In this document: positions 5,582 to 12,897 of the stretch, one piece after another
How positions within the stretch are numbered: position 1 is the first letter of the stretch
Layout: each line of letters opens with the position of its first letter
Assembly: GCA_017556895.1 (NCBI GenBank)
Contig: JAFYLX010000086.1
Location: 1-14,754, forward strand
From: Bacillota bacterium
Lineage (GTDB): Bacteria; Bacillota_A; Clostridia; Peptostreptococcales; Anaerovoracaceae
Direction of reading: 5' to 3'
Length of the DNA: 14,754 nt
Translations under genes and position numbers: made by a program
Notes under the pieces: generated by a model
What the model saw: the letters and a program-made list of their open reading frames with translations, nothing else
Database searches by the model: none
Told to the model about the DNA's origin: nothing

Positions 5582-5950
5582 TTATCTTTCGGGTACGATT
5601 TCTAACCAGTATCCATCTGGGTCCTGGATGAAGTATAGTCCCATTTCTTCGTTTTCGAAGCAGATGCAACCCATCTCTTCGTGAAGCTTGTGTGCTGCTT
5701 CGTAGTCATCAGTGTGGAATGCAAGGTGGAATTCTTCGTCTCCAAGGTTATACGGTTCTTCTCTGTCTCTAATCCAAGTAAGTTCTAGCTGGAAGTCAGT
5801 AGTGTCATTGCCTACGAAAACGATGATGTAGGAGCCGTCTTCTGCTTCGATTCTTCTTACAGGCTTAAGGCCTAGCGCCTTTTCGTAGAAATCTAGAGAT
5901 TTATCTAAATCAAGAACATTATAGTTTTCGTGATACATTTTGAATTTCAT
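5582..5950 (-). CDS. gloA: Glyoxalase I-like lactoylglutathione lyase (VOC family)
   Basis: From the preferred start this is a 122-residue single VOC domain of GloA length. Glyoxalase I isomerises the methylglyoxal hemithioacetal of glutathione or another thiol to the lactoyl thioester. The four expected metal ligands can be placed: His in Met-Tyr-His-Glu-Asn-Tyr-Asn-Val at the N-terminus, Glu in Phe-Gln-Leu-Glu-Leu-Thr, His in Glu-Phe-His-Leu-Ala-Phe, and Glu in Trp-Leu-Glu-Ile-Val-Pro-Glu. Asp-Pro-Asp-Gly-Tyr before the last ligand is typical. The ATG at 5962 would leave no room for a ribosome binding site (AAAGG abuts it), while the ATG at 5950 has AAAGGATGGG at good spacing, so 5950 is chosen. 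It is first in an operon with crcB. The thiol cofactor in this organism is unknown. Confidence 0.83.
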   Translation of the reverse strand: MKFKMYHENYNVLDLDKSLDFYEKALGLKPVRRIEAEDGSYIIVFVGNDTTDFQLELTWIRDREEPYNLGDEEFHLAFHTDDYEAAHKLHEEMGCICFENEEMGLYFIQDPDGYWLEIVPER

Positions 5951-5979
5951 AATTTTGCCCATCCTTTATATTAGTCTTT

Positions 5980-5995
5980 TATACTTTAAAGTATA
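5980..5995. promoter_or_regulatory. 16-bp perfect palindrome upstream of gloA-crcB
   Basis: TATACTTTAAAGTATA at 5980-5995 is a perfect palindrome about 30 bases upstream of the gloA start. On the minus strand its TATACT half could serve as a -10 element, so a protein bound here would block the gloA-crcB promoter. No convincing -35 is visible. Being AT-rich, such a palindrome could also occur by chance. Confidence 0.4.
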
Positions 5996-6006
5996 TCATA
6001 TCTCGG

Positions 6007-6035
6007 TTGAGAATTAACATATTTTGTGCAATAAT
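6007..6035 (+). promoter_or_regulatory. Putative promoter of the metallophosphoesterase operon
   Basis: TTGAGA (6007-6012) and AATAAT (6030-6035) are separated by 17 bases, giving a good sigma-A match. It is divergent from the gloA-crcB unit and would drive the plus-strand gene run starting at 6072, with a 5' UTR of about 30 bases. Confidence 0.6.
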
Positions 6036-6071
6036 AATTAATAGGGAAAAGTTTAAGATTTGGAGATTATT

Positions 6072-6917
6072 ATGACAAAGACGAAGGTATTAGCTGCCGT
6101 AATAACCCTGCTGATCGTACTCGTCATTTGGACGATTTGGGGCAATTCGGCGCTAGAATTAAATAGATACACAATTGAATCAAAAAAACTCCCAAAATCA
6201 TTTGATGATTTCAAGATAGTTCAGGTTTCTGACCTGCATAATGCTGAGATGGGAGAAGATAATGAGAAGCTTCTGGCACTGATCAGCGAGGCGAAACCAG
6301 ATATCATAGCTATAACTGGGGACATGATAGACTCTAGGAGAACCGATGTGGAGATTGCTTTGGACTTCGCAAAGGAAGCGGTGAAGATAGCACCTTGCTA
6401 TTATGTCTGCGGTAATCACGAACTTAGGGTAGAAGAATATGATGACCTAAAGGAAGGCTTACACGAACTAGGCGTTGTAATTCTTGAAAATGAAAAGAAG
6501 AGCATCGTTAGAGATAATCATGAGATAACCATAATCGGACTTAATGACCCGAGCTTTGAGGCGTTTGCAACATTTATGGGCGAGGACGAACTGATAGAAG
6601 CGTATTTAAAAACGCTTGTGGAGGATGATAATAACTACAAGGTGTTATTATCACATAGACCGGAGCTCTTTGAAACTTACGCTGAAGCAGGGGTAGACTT
6701 AGCACTATCGGGACATGCCCACGGTGGGCAGATTAGATTGCCGATAATTGGCGGCATCATAGCACCTCATCAGGGATTGTTACCTGAGTATGACGGCGGG
6801 CTATATATAAAGGAAGAAACAAGCATGGTTGTAAGTAGAGGGATCGGAAACAGCATATTTCCTTTCCGTTTTAATAACCGCCCGGAAGTGGTATTAATAG
6901 AATTACAAGCGAGGTAA
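6072..6917 (+). CDS. Membrane-anchored calcineurin-like metallophosphoesterase (YkuE-like)
   Basis: This 281-residue protein has an N-terminal membrane anchor at residues 5-24, then a metallophosphoesterase domain, probably outside the membrane. All dinuclear metal motifs are present: Asp54-x-His56, Gly83-Asp84, Gly114-Asn-His-Glu117, Ser-His-Arg-Pro-Glu near 197 and Gly-His-Ala-His-Gly-Gly-Gln near 217. The pattern resembles YkuE and related phosphodiesterases of the LpxG/UDP-diacylglucosamine pyrophosphatase type; the substrate is not known for this group in Gram-positives and may be a lipid or cell-wall phosphodiester. A TTG at 6060 could extend the frame by four codons, but GGAG at 6062-6065 is correctly placed for the ATG at 6072. 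It is the first gene of the plus-strand operon. Confidence 0.88.
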   Translation: MTKTKVLAAVITLLIVLVIWTIWGNSALELNRYTIESKKLPKSFDDFKIVQVSDLHNAEMGEDNEKLLALISEAKPDIIAITGDMIDSRRTDVEIALDFAKEAVKIAPCYYVCGNHELRVEEYDDLKEGLHELGVVILENEKKSIVRDNHEITIIGLNDPSFEAFATFMGEDELIEAYLKTLVEDDNNYKVLLSHRPELFETYAEAGVDLALSGHAHGGQIRLPIIGGIIAPHQGLLPEYDGGLYIKEETSMVVSRGIGNSIFPFRFNNRPEVVLIELQAR

Positions 6918-6920
6918 TTT

Positions 6921-7562
6921 ATGAATATTAGCAAAATCGAAAAATTTATGGAAAACAGAGCACCGGGGGACATCGGCAAACGCAAAAATTGTAGCGTGCT
7001 GATTCCACTGGTAGAGATAGATGGCAAGCTTCATATCCTATATGAGCAGCGTTCCACTAAAATCAAGACTCAGCCGGGAGACGTATGCTTCCCGGGAGGG
7101 GTTATGGAAAAAGGCGAGACTCCGATAGAATGTGCACTACGTGAGACTGAAGAGGAAATAGGAATAGCGCAGGATAAGATCAGGGTGCTTGGCCAGTTTG
7201 ACTCACTATTTGAAGTGAGAAACATCACTATGCATACGGTAATCGGCGTAATAGAGCAGGAATCACTAGCGGAACTTCACATTAACCCTGATGAGGTTGC
7301 GACAGTGTTCACCGTTCCTTATGAATTCTTTGAGAATAGAGAACCGCTTATTTATGAACATGACGTTATACAGAAGGTAGATGATTTTCCGTATGAAGAG
7401 ACGGGAATAAACCCTAACTATAAGTGGAGAGTTGGTAAGGCACAGATTCCTATCATGCACTATCCGTCAAAGGACGCAGAGGGATCCCAGCTTATCTGGG
7501 GACTTACGTGCAACATCACATTATGGCTAAAGGATAAGTTAAAAGAGTATTATCAGGATTAA
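6921..7562 (+). CDS. NUDIX hydrolase, coenzyme A pyrophosphatase type
   Basis: This 213-residue protein has a full NUDIX box at residues 60-82 (Gly-x5-Glu-x7-Arg-Glu-x2-Glu-Glu-x-Gly, with Arg74, Glu75, Glu78 and Glu79 as catalytic and metal residues). Immediately upstream, Tyr-Glu-Gln-Arg-Ser-Thr through Gly-Asp-Val-Cys-Phe-Pro-Gly-Gly (41-60) matches the extra motif of CoA pyrophosphatases, which cleave CoA to phosphopantetheine and adenosine 3',5'-bisphosphate. One usual His of that motif is Gln51 here. The start follows a GAGG site that overlaps the previous stop, three bases away, so the genes are cotranscribed. Another NUDIX substrate remains possible. Confidence 0.85.
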   Translation: MNISKIEKFMENRAPGDIGKRKNCSVLIPLVEIDGKLHILYEQRSTKIKTQPGDVCFPGGVMEKGETPIECALRETEEEIGIAQDKIRVLGQFDSLFEVRNITMHTVIGVIEQESLAELHINPDEVATVFTVPYEFFENREPLIYEHDVIQKVDDFPYEETGINPNYKWRVGKAQIPIMHYPSKDAEGSQLIWGLTCNITLWLKDKLKEYYQD

Positions 7563-7582
7563 TCAATGGGAGAAATATAGAA

Positions 7583-8353
7583 ATGGGTAGATTTGAAGAA
7601 CAAAGAGCATTTTTAAAGACTGATTTTAAGATGTTAAAAGGCGTAAAAACCGGTGCATCACAGGGTATACCTCAGCCATCACCGCAGAAAGAAGTTGAAG
7701 AAGGTGCGATGATTGTAGGATTGCCGGCGCCAAGCGCATGTGAACTCTCAAAGCCAGATACGCGCAAGTGCATTGGTGACAGAAAGAGCGTAAGAAGATA
7801 TACGGAAGAAGCCATAACATTGGAGGAACTTTCATATTTGCTTTGGGCGACACAAGGTGTGAGAGGTACAAATGAAAATGGTAAAATTATGAGAACTGTT
7901 CCTTCTGCAGGAGCAACTAACACATTTGAAACTTATTTATTTGTCAAGAATGTTGAAGGTTTGCAGCAGGGTATCTATAGATACCAGGTGTATGAACATA
8001 AACTAGTGTTTTTGAAAGCAGTTAGCGACATGACTGCTATGATTGATGAACTGACTATGGCAGAGAGACAGCCTTTTGTGCCATACTTCGCAGGAAAGGC
8101 TTCCGTTATTTTTGCTTGGAGTACTATACCGTACCGCGCAGAGTGGAAATTTGACGTGCAGGCCCACAAGAAGATACTGATTGATGTAGGGCACGTTTGT
8201 CAAAATCTATACATAGCAGGAGAATCCATCGATAGAGGGGTTTGTGCCATCGGAATTTATAACCAAGAATTGATGGACGAGGTTTTAGAACTTGATGGCG
8301 ACGAAGAACTTGTAATTTATCTTGCCTCTGTAGGTGGTAAAGAGGAGGAGTAA
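7583..8353 (+). CDS. SagB/ThcOx-type nitroreductase-family oxidoreductase
   Basis: This 256-residue protein of the FMN-dependent nitroreductase fold begins with the stretch Phe-Leu-Lys-Thr-Asp-Phe and a Pro-rich segment (Gly-Ile-Pro-Gln-Pro-Ser-Pro) typical of stand-alone SagB-type proteins. Arg-Lys-Ser-Val-Arg-Arg-Tyr (67-73) is the FMN phosphate region. [12 protein letters not shown] and Pro-Ser-Ala-Gly-Ala-Thr-Asn follow, and [10 protein letters not shown] near 208 is the second half of the flavin site. In azole-peptide clusters SagB oxidises azolines, but no precursor, cyclodehydratase or YcaO gene is here, so this is probably a housekeeping reductase of unknown substrate. It has a GGGAG site and couples by overlapping stop and start (TAATG) to endonuclease IV. 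Confidence 0.85.
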   Translation: MGRFEEQRAFLKTDFKMLKGVKTGASQGIPQPSPQKEVEEGAMIVGLPAPSACELSKPDTRKCIGDRKSVRRYTEEAITLEELSYLLWATQGVRGTNENGKIMRTVPSAGATNTFETYLFVKNVEGLQQGIYRYQVYEHKLVFLKAVSDMTAMIDELTMAERQPFVPYFAGKASVIFAWSTIPYRAEWKFDVQAHKKILIDVGHVCQNLYIAGESIDRGVCAIGIYNQELMDEVLELDGDEELVIYLASVGGKEEE

Positions 8354-9183
8354 TGGTATATTTAGGATGTCACTTAACGTCCTCCAAGGGCTATGCTCAC
8401 ATGGCCAAGGAGGCGATTTCAATAAAAGCAGACACGCTGCAGTTTTTTACTAGAAACCCTAGAGGCGGAAAGGCCAAGGCCATCGACCCAGAAGACGCAG
8501 CAAAGTTTAGGGAGCTGGCACAAGAGCATAACTTCGGTAAGATTGTTGCCCATGCTCCGTACACTATGAACCCTTGCTCAAAAGAGGCGAAGACGAGAGA
8601 GTTTGCCCATATGGCTATGACAGACGACCTTGAGCGAATGGAATATGTCCCGGGCAATTATTATAACTTCCACCCAGGCAGCCACGTAGGGCAGGGCTCT
8701 GAAGCAGGAATTGAGATGATAGCACAGATGCTAAACGATATCTTGAAGCCTGAGCAGACTACGACGGTCCTACTTGAGACTATGGCCGGCAAGGGCAGTG
8801 AAGTAGGCGGAAAGTTCGAAGAACTGAAAGCAATCATCGACCGTGTCGAATTAAAAGACAAAATTGGTGTATGTTTAGACACTTGCCATGTTCACGACGC
8901 AGGTTACGATATAGTTAACGACTTAGAAGGTGTTTTAGATGAATTTGACCGAGTAATCGGCCTTGAATATCTAAAGGCCCTTCACATAAATGATAGCAAG
9001 AACCCATGTGAGGCACATAAGGACAGACATGCATGCATCGGGGAAGGCTACATCGGCAAAGAAGCTATAGCTAGAATCCTATCCCATCCAAAGCTACAGG
9101 GACTTCCTTGCGTATTAGAAACACCGCAGGAGAGCCTTGAAGGTTATGGAGAGGAAATAGAAATGATTAGGGGGATGTTATAA
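8353..9183 (+). CDS. nfo: Endonuclease IV, AP endonuclease
   Basis: This 276-residue TIM-barrel protein is of normal Nfo length. It cuts 5' to abasic sites and removes 3' blocking groups during base excision repair, using three Zn ions. The nine metal ligands can be placed by motif: His67 (Ala-His-Ala-Pro-Tyr), His in Asn-Phe-His-Pro-Gly, Glu in Leu-Leu-Glu-Thr, Asp and His in Cys-Leu-Asp-Thr-Cys-His, His in Leu-His-Ile-Asn-Asp-Ser, Asp and His in Asp-Arg-His, and Glu in Val-Leu-Glu-Thr-Pro. The start shares one base with the upstream stop (TAATG), with AGAGGAGG inside the preceding gene as ribosome binding site, so translation is coupled. It overlaps the next gene in the same way. Confidence 0.96.
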   Translation: MVYLGCHLTSSKGYAHMAKEAISIKADTLQFFTRNPRGGKAKAIDPEDAAKFRELAQEHNFGKIVAHAPYTMNPCSKEAKTREFAHMAMTDDLERMEYVPGNYYNFHPGSHVGQGSEAGIEMIAQMLNDILKPEQTTTVLLETMAGKGSEVGGKFEELKAIIDRVELKDKIGVCLDTCHVHDAGYDIVNDLEGVLDEFDRVIGLEYLKALHINDSKNPCEAHKDRHACIGEGYIGKEAIARILSHPKLQGLPCVLETPQESLEGYGEEIEMIRGML

Positions 9184-10253
9184 TGAAGAAGAAAACAATG
9201 GATATTTTGACAATTAACCCAGGTTCAACTACGACAAAGATCGCGGTATTTCAGGACATGGTACCGCTATTTACAGAAACAATCACTCATGATGCAGATG
9301 AATTAAAGAGAATGAAAGGTATCTTTGGACAGCTTCATTTTAGAGAATCTTTAATCAAGCAGGTTGTTGCGAAGAATAACTATGATATCAAAAGGCTAGA
9401 CGCTGTAGTAGCAAGAGGCGGTATGATTATCGGCCTTCACGGTGGTGGATACAAGGTAACACCGGCTCTTTGTAAGGCGATGAAGGATCCAAAGAATCCG
9501 CCACATGCTTCCAGTATGGGTGCACAGCTTGCGTATGATATCGCAGATCCTCTTGGAATTCCATCCTTTATATATGACTCTACTATGGGATGTGAACTTA
9601 GTGACGTTGCAAAGGTTTCGGGGCTTGCAGAAATTGAAAGATACGGTTGCTGCCATGTACTGAACGCTAGAGCTCAGGCTATGAACTACGCAGCGACAGT
9701 TGGCACAGACTATAAGGACTTAAGACTTCTAGTTTGCCATATGGGCGGCGGAATCACAGTATCTGCGCATGAGGGAGGCAAGATTATCGACGTATCAAGC
9801 TATGACGACGGTCCGATGTCACCGGAAAGAACAGGAGGAATCCCTCTAATCCTATGGACTAAGCTATGTTTCTCAGGCAAATACACTGAAGAAGAAGTAG
9901 AAAAGCTAATTGCAGGACGCGGAGGCCTTGTTTCATATCTAGGAACAACTGACTGCAGAGAAGTTGAGGCAATGATTGAAGCAGGAGACCAGAAGGCTAA
10001 AACAGTATATGAAGCTATGGCTTATCAGGTTGCTAAGGCTATCGCACAGATGTCAGTTGCACTAAAAGGCAAGGTTGATGCAATCATCCTAACAGGTGGT
10101 GCGGCGCATTCCAAGAAGCTTCCTTCAATGATTAAGGACTATGCCGGACATATCGGTACATTCGTACTTATGCCAGGCGAAGACGAGCTTGAAGCATTAG
10201 CTGCAGGAGCCGCTAGAATCATGAGAGGCGAAGAAGAAGGAAGGGAATATTAA
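9183..10253 (+). CDS. buk: Butyrate kinase
   Basis: This 356-residue member of the acetokinase/ASKHA family is of butyrate kinase length. The enzyme makes ATP and butyrate from butyryl phosphate, the last step of the phosphotransbutyrylase route. Evidence includes the N-terminal Ile-Asn-Pro-Gly-Ser-Thr-Thr-Thr-Lys phosphate loop, Arg-Gly-Gly, His-Met-Gly-Gly-Gly-Ile-Thr, Asp-Gly-Pro-Met-Ser-Pro-Glu-Arg-Thr-Gly and the Leu-Thr-Gly-Gly-Ala-Ala-His-Ser adenosine site. No ptb partner gene is present in the window. A branched-chain fatty acid kinase role is possible. The start overlaps the nfo stop (TAATG) behind GGGGGATG; the first codons Met-Lys-Lys-Lys-Thr-Met leave a later ATG possible, with little effect. 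Confidence 0.93.
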   Translation: MKKKTMDILTINPGSTTTKIAVFQDMVPLFTETITHDADELKRMKGIFGQLHFRESLIKQVVAKNNYDIKRLDAVVARGGMIIGLHGGGYKVTPALCKAMKDPKNPPHASSMGAQLAYDIADPLGIPSFIYDSTMGCELSDVAKVSGLAEIERYGCCHVLNARAQAMNYAATVGTDYKDLRLLVCHMGGGITVSAHEGGKIIDVSSYDDGPMSPERTGGIPLILWTKLCFSGKYTEEEVEKLIAGRGGLVSYLGTTDCREVEAMIEAGDQKAKTVYEAMAYQVAKAIAQMSVALKGKVDAIILTGGAAHSKKLPSMIKDYAGHIGTFVLMPGEDELEALAAGAARIMRGEEEGREY

Positions 10254-10254
10254 T

Positions 10255-10833
10255 ATGAAGGTTCTATTTGTAAACGCCTGCGTTCGCAGTACAGACTCAA
10301 GAACGTACCAGCTTTGCAAAGATTACATAGCAAAACTGCCCGAAGATGCACAAGTGGTAGAAGTTAATCTTGATGAATCAGGAATTAAGCCCTTGGATAA
10401 GGAATTATTGAAGAGAAGAGATGCGCTTCTTGCTTCAAAGAACTTCGATGACCCAATGTTTAACTATGCGAAGCAGATTATGGAAGCGGACCATGTTATA
10501 ATTGGCGCACCTTATTGGGACCTATCATTTCCTGCACTCCTAAAGATTTACCTAGAACAGTGTTCGGTGACAGGCCTAACATATATTTATAACGAAAAGG
10601 GAATCCCAGAGGGCCAGTGCAAGGCCAAAAGTTTAAGCTATATCACTACTTCCGGCGGACCTATCGGTGATTTTAACTTCGGATATGACTATATCAAGGG
10701 GCTATGCCTATTGTTTGGTATTCCGAAAACTCATTTTGCAAGCGCTGAAGCACTAGACGTTTGGGGTAATGACATCGATGCTATTATGGCGGGAGCAAAG
10801 GAGAAAATTACCGAAATAGTAAAGTCTCTATAG
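10255..10833 (+). CDS. FMN-dependent NADH:quinone/azo oxidoreductase (AzoR-like)
   Basis: This 192-residue flavodoxin-like protein resembles AzoR/NAD(P)H dehydrogenase (quinone) family enzymes, which reduce quinones and azo compounds in two-electron steps using FMN. The N-terminal beta strand and loop (Val-Leu-Phe-Val-Asn-Ala-Cys-Val-Arg-Ser-Thr-Asp-Ser-Arg-Thr) is the FMN phosphate site. Ile-Gly-Ala-Pro-Tyr-Trp-Asp-Leu-Ser-Phe-Pro near 80-90 and Thr-Thr-Ser-Gly-Gly-Pro-Ile near 136-142 contact the isoalloxazine ring. The ATG lies one base after the buk stop, with GAAGGAAGGG inside buk. It is the last gene of the tightly spaced run; 39 bases follow before the next gene. Confidence 0.87.
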   Translation: MKVLFVNACVRSTDSRTYQLCKDYIAKLPEDAQVVEVNLDESGIKPLDKELLKRRDALLASKNFDDPMFNYAKQIMEADHVIIGAPYWDLSFPALLKIYLEQCSVTGLTYIYNEKGIPEGQCKAKSLSYITTSGGPIGDFNFGYDYIKGLCLLFGIPKTHFASAEALDVWGNDIDAIMAGAKEKITEIVKSL

Positions 10834-10855
10834 GCCGTATAAGCGAAATTATTGA

Positions 10856-10879
10856 CGTTCATAATATAAAATATGAGCG
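10856..10879 (+). promoter_or_regulatory. Hairpin enclosing the start codon of the CmpB-like gene
   Basis: CGTTCATA (10856-10863) pairs with TATGAGCG (10872-10879) over eight positions with one G-U wobble, leaving an eight-base AT loop. The start ATG at 10873-10875 is in the 3' arm. No Shine-Dalgarno sequence is visible upstream, so translation of this gene may be weak or conditional. Confidence 0.5.
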
Positions 10880-11244
10880 AAAGAATATTAGAGATTTTAG
10901 TTTTTATACTCGGCGGTGCGGCATATGGGATGATAGAAATCCTATACAGAGGTCACACGCATTGGTCAATGTTATTGACGGGAGGCGCATGCATCTTGAC
11001 TATGTATATAATGTCGGGATGGCTTATGGAAACACCTCTCGTAGTAGGTGCCTTGGCAAGCGCTTTTGTAATAACGCTTTATGAACTATGCGTGGGTCTA
11101 ATAGTAAACGTTAGATTGGGCTGGGAAGTGTGGGACTATTCGGATATGCCGTGTAACTTGATGGGGCAGATTTGCCCAACATTTACAACCCTGTGGTTTT
11201 TACTAAGTTTGATTTTTTTATCTATAGTTAAATTGTTTGCATAA
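10873..11244 (+). CDS. CmpB-like putative ABC transporter membrane protein
   Basis: This 123-residue protein has four hydrophobic segments. The stretches Glu-Ile-Leu-Tyr-Arg-Gly-His-Thr-His-Trp-Ser-Met-Leu-Leu-Thr-Gly-Gly (23-39) and Trp-Glu-Val-Trp-Asp-Tyr-Ser-Asp-Met-Pro-Cys-Asn-Leu-Met-Gly-Gln-Ile-Cys (83-100) match the family labelled putative ABC transporter type IV (ABC_trans_CmpB, PF06541). The family is common in clostridia and its real function is poorly known; no partner ATPase is adjacent. An in-frame TAA lies six bases before the ATG, so the start cannot be further upstream. There is no obvious ribosome binding site, and the start codon is inside a hairpin. It precedes the phosphohexomutase gene by 12 bases. 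Confidence 0.83.
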   Translation: MSERILEILVFILGGAAYGMIEILYRGHTHWSMLLTGGACILTMYIMSGWLMETPLVVGALASAFVITLYELCVGLIVNVRLGWEVWDYSDMPCNLMGQICPTFTTLWFLLSLIFLSIVKLFA

Positions 11245-11256
11245 AAGGAGATATTT

Positions 11257-12771
11257 ATGACATTAGATTACAGCAAGCTTCAGAACGGAAGCGATATTAG
11301 AGGTGTAGCCCTAGTGGGTGATGACGGAAAGGCCGTAAACCTGACGAGAGTAGAGACTCTTAGACTTACAATGGGTTTCGCAAAGTGGCTTTCCGAAAAA
11401 TGCGGAAAGGACTACAAAGCACTTAAGGTTTCTGTGGGCCACGACAGCAGACTTACGGCAGAAGTATTAAAGACTGCAATTTGCGATGCGTTCAATCACT
11501 TAGGAGTGGAAGTGTTAGACTGCGGACTTGCTTCAACGCCGGCGATGTTTATGTCCACTATCTTCGATGACTTTAAGTGTGACGGAGCTATTATGATTAC
11601 AGCCAGCCACCTACCGTTTAACAGAAACGGATTCAAATATTTCGATAAGGATGGAGGCTTAAACAAGGCTGATATCACTGCCATCATTAGAAATGCGGAG
11701 GCTTTAGAACTTCCGGATACTATCGAAGCTGCTTCTCCTAAAAAGGCAGACTTAATCGCTACATATTCTGAACATTTAAGAAAAAAGATTATCGCAGAAG
11801 TTAACCACCCTACTTGCTACGATAAGCCACTTACGGGTTTAAAAATCGTAGTTGATGCAGGTAACGGCGCAGGTGGATTTTATGCGAAACAGATTCTAGA
11901 GCCATTAGGCGCAGACATCACAGGTAGCCAGTTCCTAGAACCTGATGGAAATTTCCCTAACCATGCGCCAAACCCTGAAAACAAGGAAGCGATGGAAGCA
12001 ATCTGCAAGGCGGTTAAAGAAAATAATGCTGACTTCGGTATCATCTTCGATACAGACGTTGACCGTTCATCCGCAGTAGATGCAAATGGAAAAGAAATCA
12101 ACAGAAACGCTATCGTTGCAATGGCTACTGCACTAATTGCTAAGGAGTATCCTGGAACTACTGTAGTTACAGACAGTATCACAAGTGATCAGCTAACAGT
12201 ATATATTGAAGAATGCTTAGGCCTAAAGCACCTAAGATTCAAGAGAGGATACAAGAACGTAATCAACAAGTCTATGGAATTAAATGCTGCAGGCATTGAT
12301 TCTCAGCTTGCAATCGAAACATCTGGCCATGCTGCCTATAAGGAAAACTACTTCCTAGACGACGGTGCATATCTTGCTACTAAGATTGTAATCAAGGCGG
12401 CACAGTTAAAGCAGCAGAATGTAGGACTAGATGTAATCTTAGAGAGCCTAGAAGAACCAATCGAATCCATCGAAAAGAGATTTGGAATCGACAGAGAAGA
12501 CTTCGCGGCATATGCTGATGAAGTTTTAGAAGGTCTAAAGTCTTGGGTTACGGCAGGTGAAGGAAAAGCAAAGGGAACAAGCCTTGTTGAACCGAATTAT
12601 GAAGGTGTTAGAATTAACTTCAATACTGAGGATGTACAGGGCTGGTGCTTATTAAGAAAATCACTACACGATCCGCAGATGCCACTAAACGTGGAAGTGA
12701 CAAAGGGTACTTGTCAGCAGATTCTAGACGCACTTATGGAATACTTAAGTCCACTTGATTTAGTGATGTAG
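11257..12771 (+). CDS. Phosphomannomutase/phosphoglucomutase (alpha-D-phosphohexomutase)
   Basis: This 504-residue four-domain phosphohexomutase interconverts hexose 1- and 6-phosphates for glycan and nucleotide-sugar synthesis. Thr-Ala-Ser117-His-Leu-Pro carries the phosphoserine. Asp265-x-Asp267-x-Asp269-Arg270 is the metal loop (Asp-Thr-Asp rather than the commoner Asp-Gly-Asp). Glu354-Thr-Ser-Gly-His358 is the sugar-binding loop, where Glu and Ser contact the sugar hydroxyls. The C-terminal domain has Glu-Gly-Val-Arg-Ile-Asn-Phe for phosphate binding. Substrate preference (mannose or glucose phosphate) cannot be decided here. The ATG follows AAAGGAG by seven bases. No clear intrinsic terminator follows the gene, so some read-through into the metN leader is possible. 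Confidence 0.9.
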   Translation: MTLDYSKLQNGSDIRGVALVGDDGKAVNLTRVETLRLTMGFAKWLSEKCGKDYKALKVSVGHDSRLTAEVLKTAICDAFNHLGVEVLDCGLASTPAMFMSTIFDDFKCDGAIMITASHLPFNRNGFKYFDKDGGLNKADITAIIRNAEALELPDTIEAASPKKADLIATYSEHLRKKIIAEVNHPTCYDKPLTGLKIVVDAGNGAGGFYAKQILEPLGADITGSQFLEPDGNFPNHAPNPENKEAMEAICKAVKENNADFGIIFDTDVDRSSAVDANGKEINRNAIVAMATALIAKEYPGTTVVTDSITSDQLTVYIEECLGLKHLRFKRGYKNVINKSMELNAAGIDSQLAIETSGHAAYKENYFLDDGAYLATKIVIKAAQLKQQNVGLDVILESLEEPIESIEKRFGIDREDFAAYADEVLEGLKSWVTAGEGKAKGTSLVEPNYEGVRINFNTEDVQGWCLLRKSLHDPQMPLNVEVTKGTCQQILDALMEYLSPLDLVM

Positions 12772-12836
12772 CTATTGAATTATTGACGGCACACATAAAA
12801 TGTGCAAAAAAATTAGTGAAAATACACAAAAAATAA

Positions 12837-12865
12837 TTGACAACCTCTGATAAATAGGGTAATGT
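12837..12865 (+). promoter_or_regulatory. Sigma-A promoter of the metNI leader
   Basis: TTGACA (12837-12842), a perfect -35, and TAATGT (12860-12865) are separated by 17 bases. Transcription would begin near 12872, about 26 bases before the Met-rich leader peptide start. This is the best promoter match in the window and gives the leader its own transcript of roughly 225 bases before metN. The 65 bases between the pgm stop and this promoter hold only a 5-bp inverted repeat (12789-12805) and A-rich DNA. Confidence 0.8.
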
Positions 12866-12897
12866 AGTCCTATAGTATTGAGGAAAGGAGAACATCA

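Noticed and set aside
5197..5631. 144-codon plus-strand frame opposite crcB and gloA
   Set aside because: It is antisense to two well-supported genes, its product has no recognisable domain, and no ribosome binding site or promoter supports it.
5963..6059. Fluoride riboswitch for the gloA-crcB operon
   Set aside because: The conserved crcB-motif bases are not seen on the minus strand here; only a short AT palindrome is present.
9396..9656. 86-codon minus-strand frame inside butyrate kinase
   Set aside because: A shadow of a strongly conserved gene in the opposite strand, without domain or initiation signals.
10852..10857. TTGACG as a promoter -35 for the CmpB-like gene
   Set aside because: No -10 at correct spacing before the start codon; the AT-rich motif is only five bases away.
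12783..12805. TTGACG and GCACA/TGTGC hairpin after pgm as promoter or terminator
   Set aside because: No -10 at usable spacing from TTGACG, and the 5-bp stem is followed by As, not Ts, on the plus strand.
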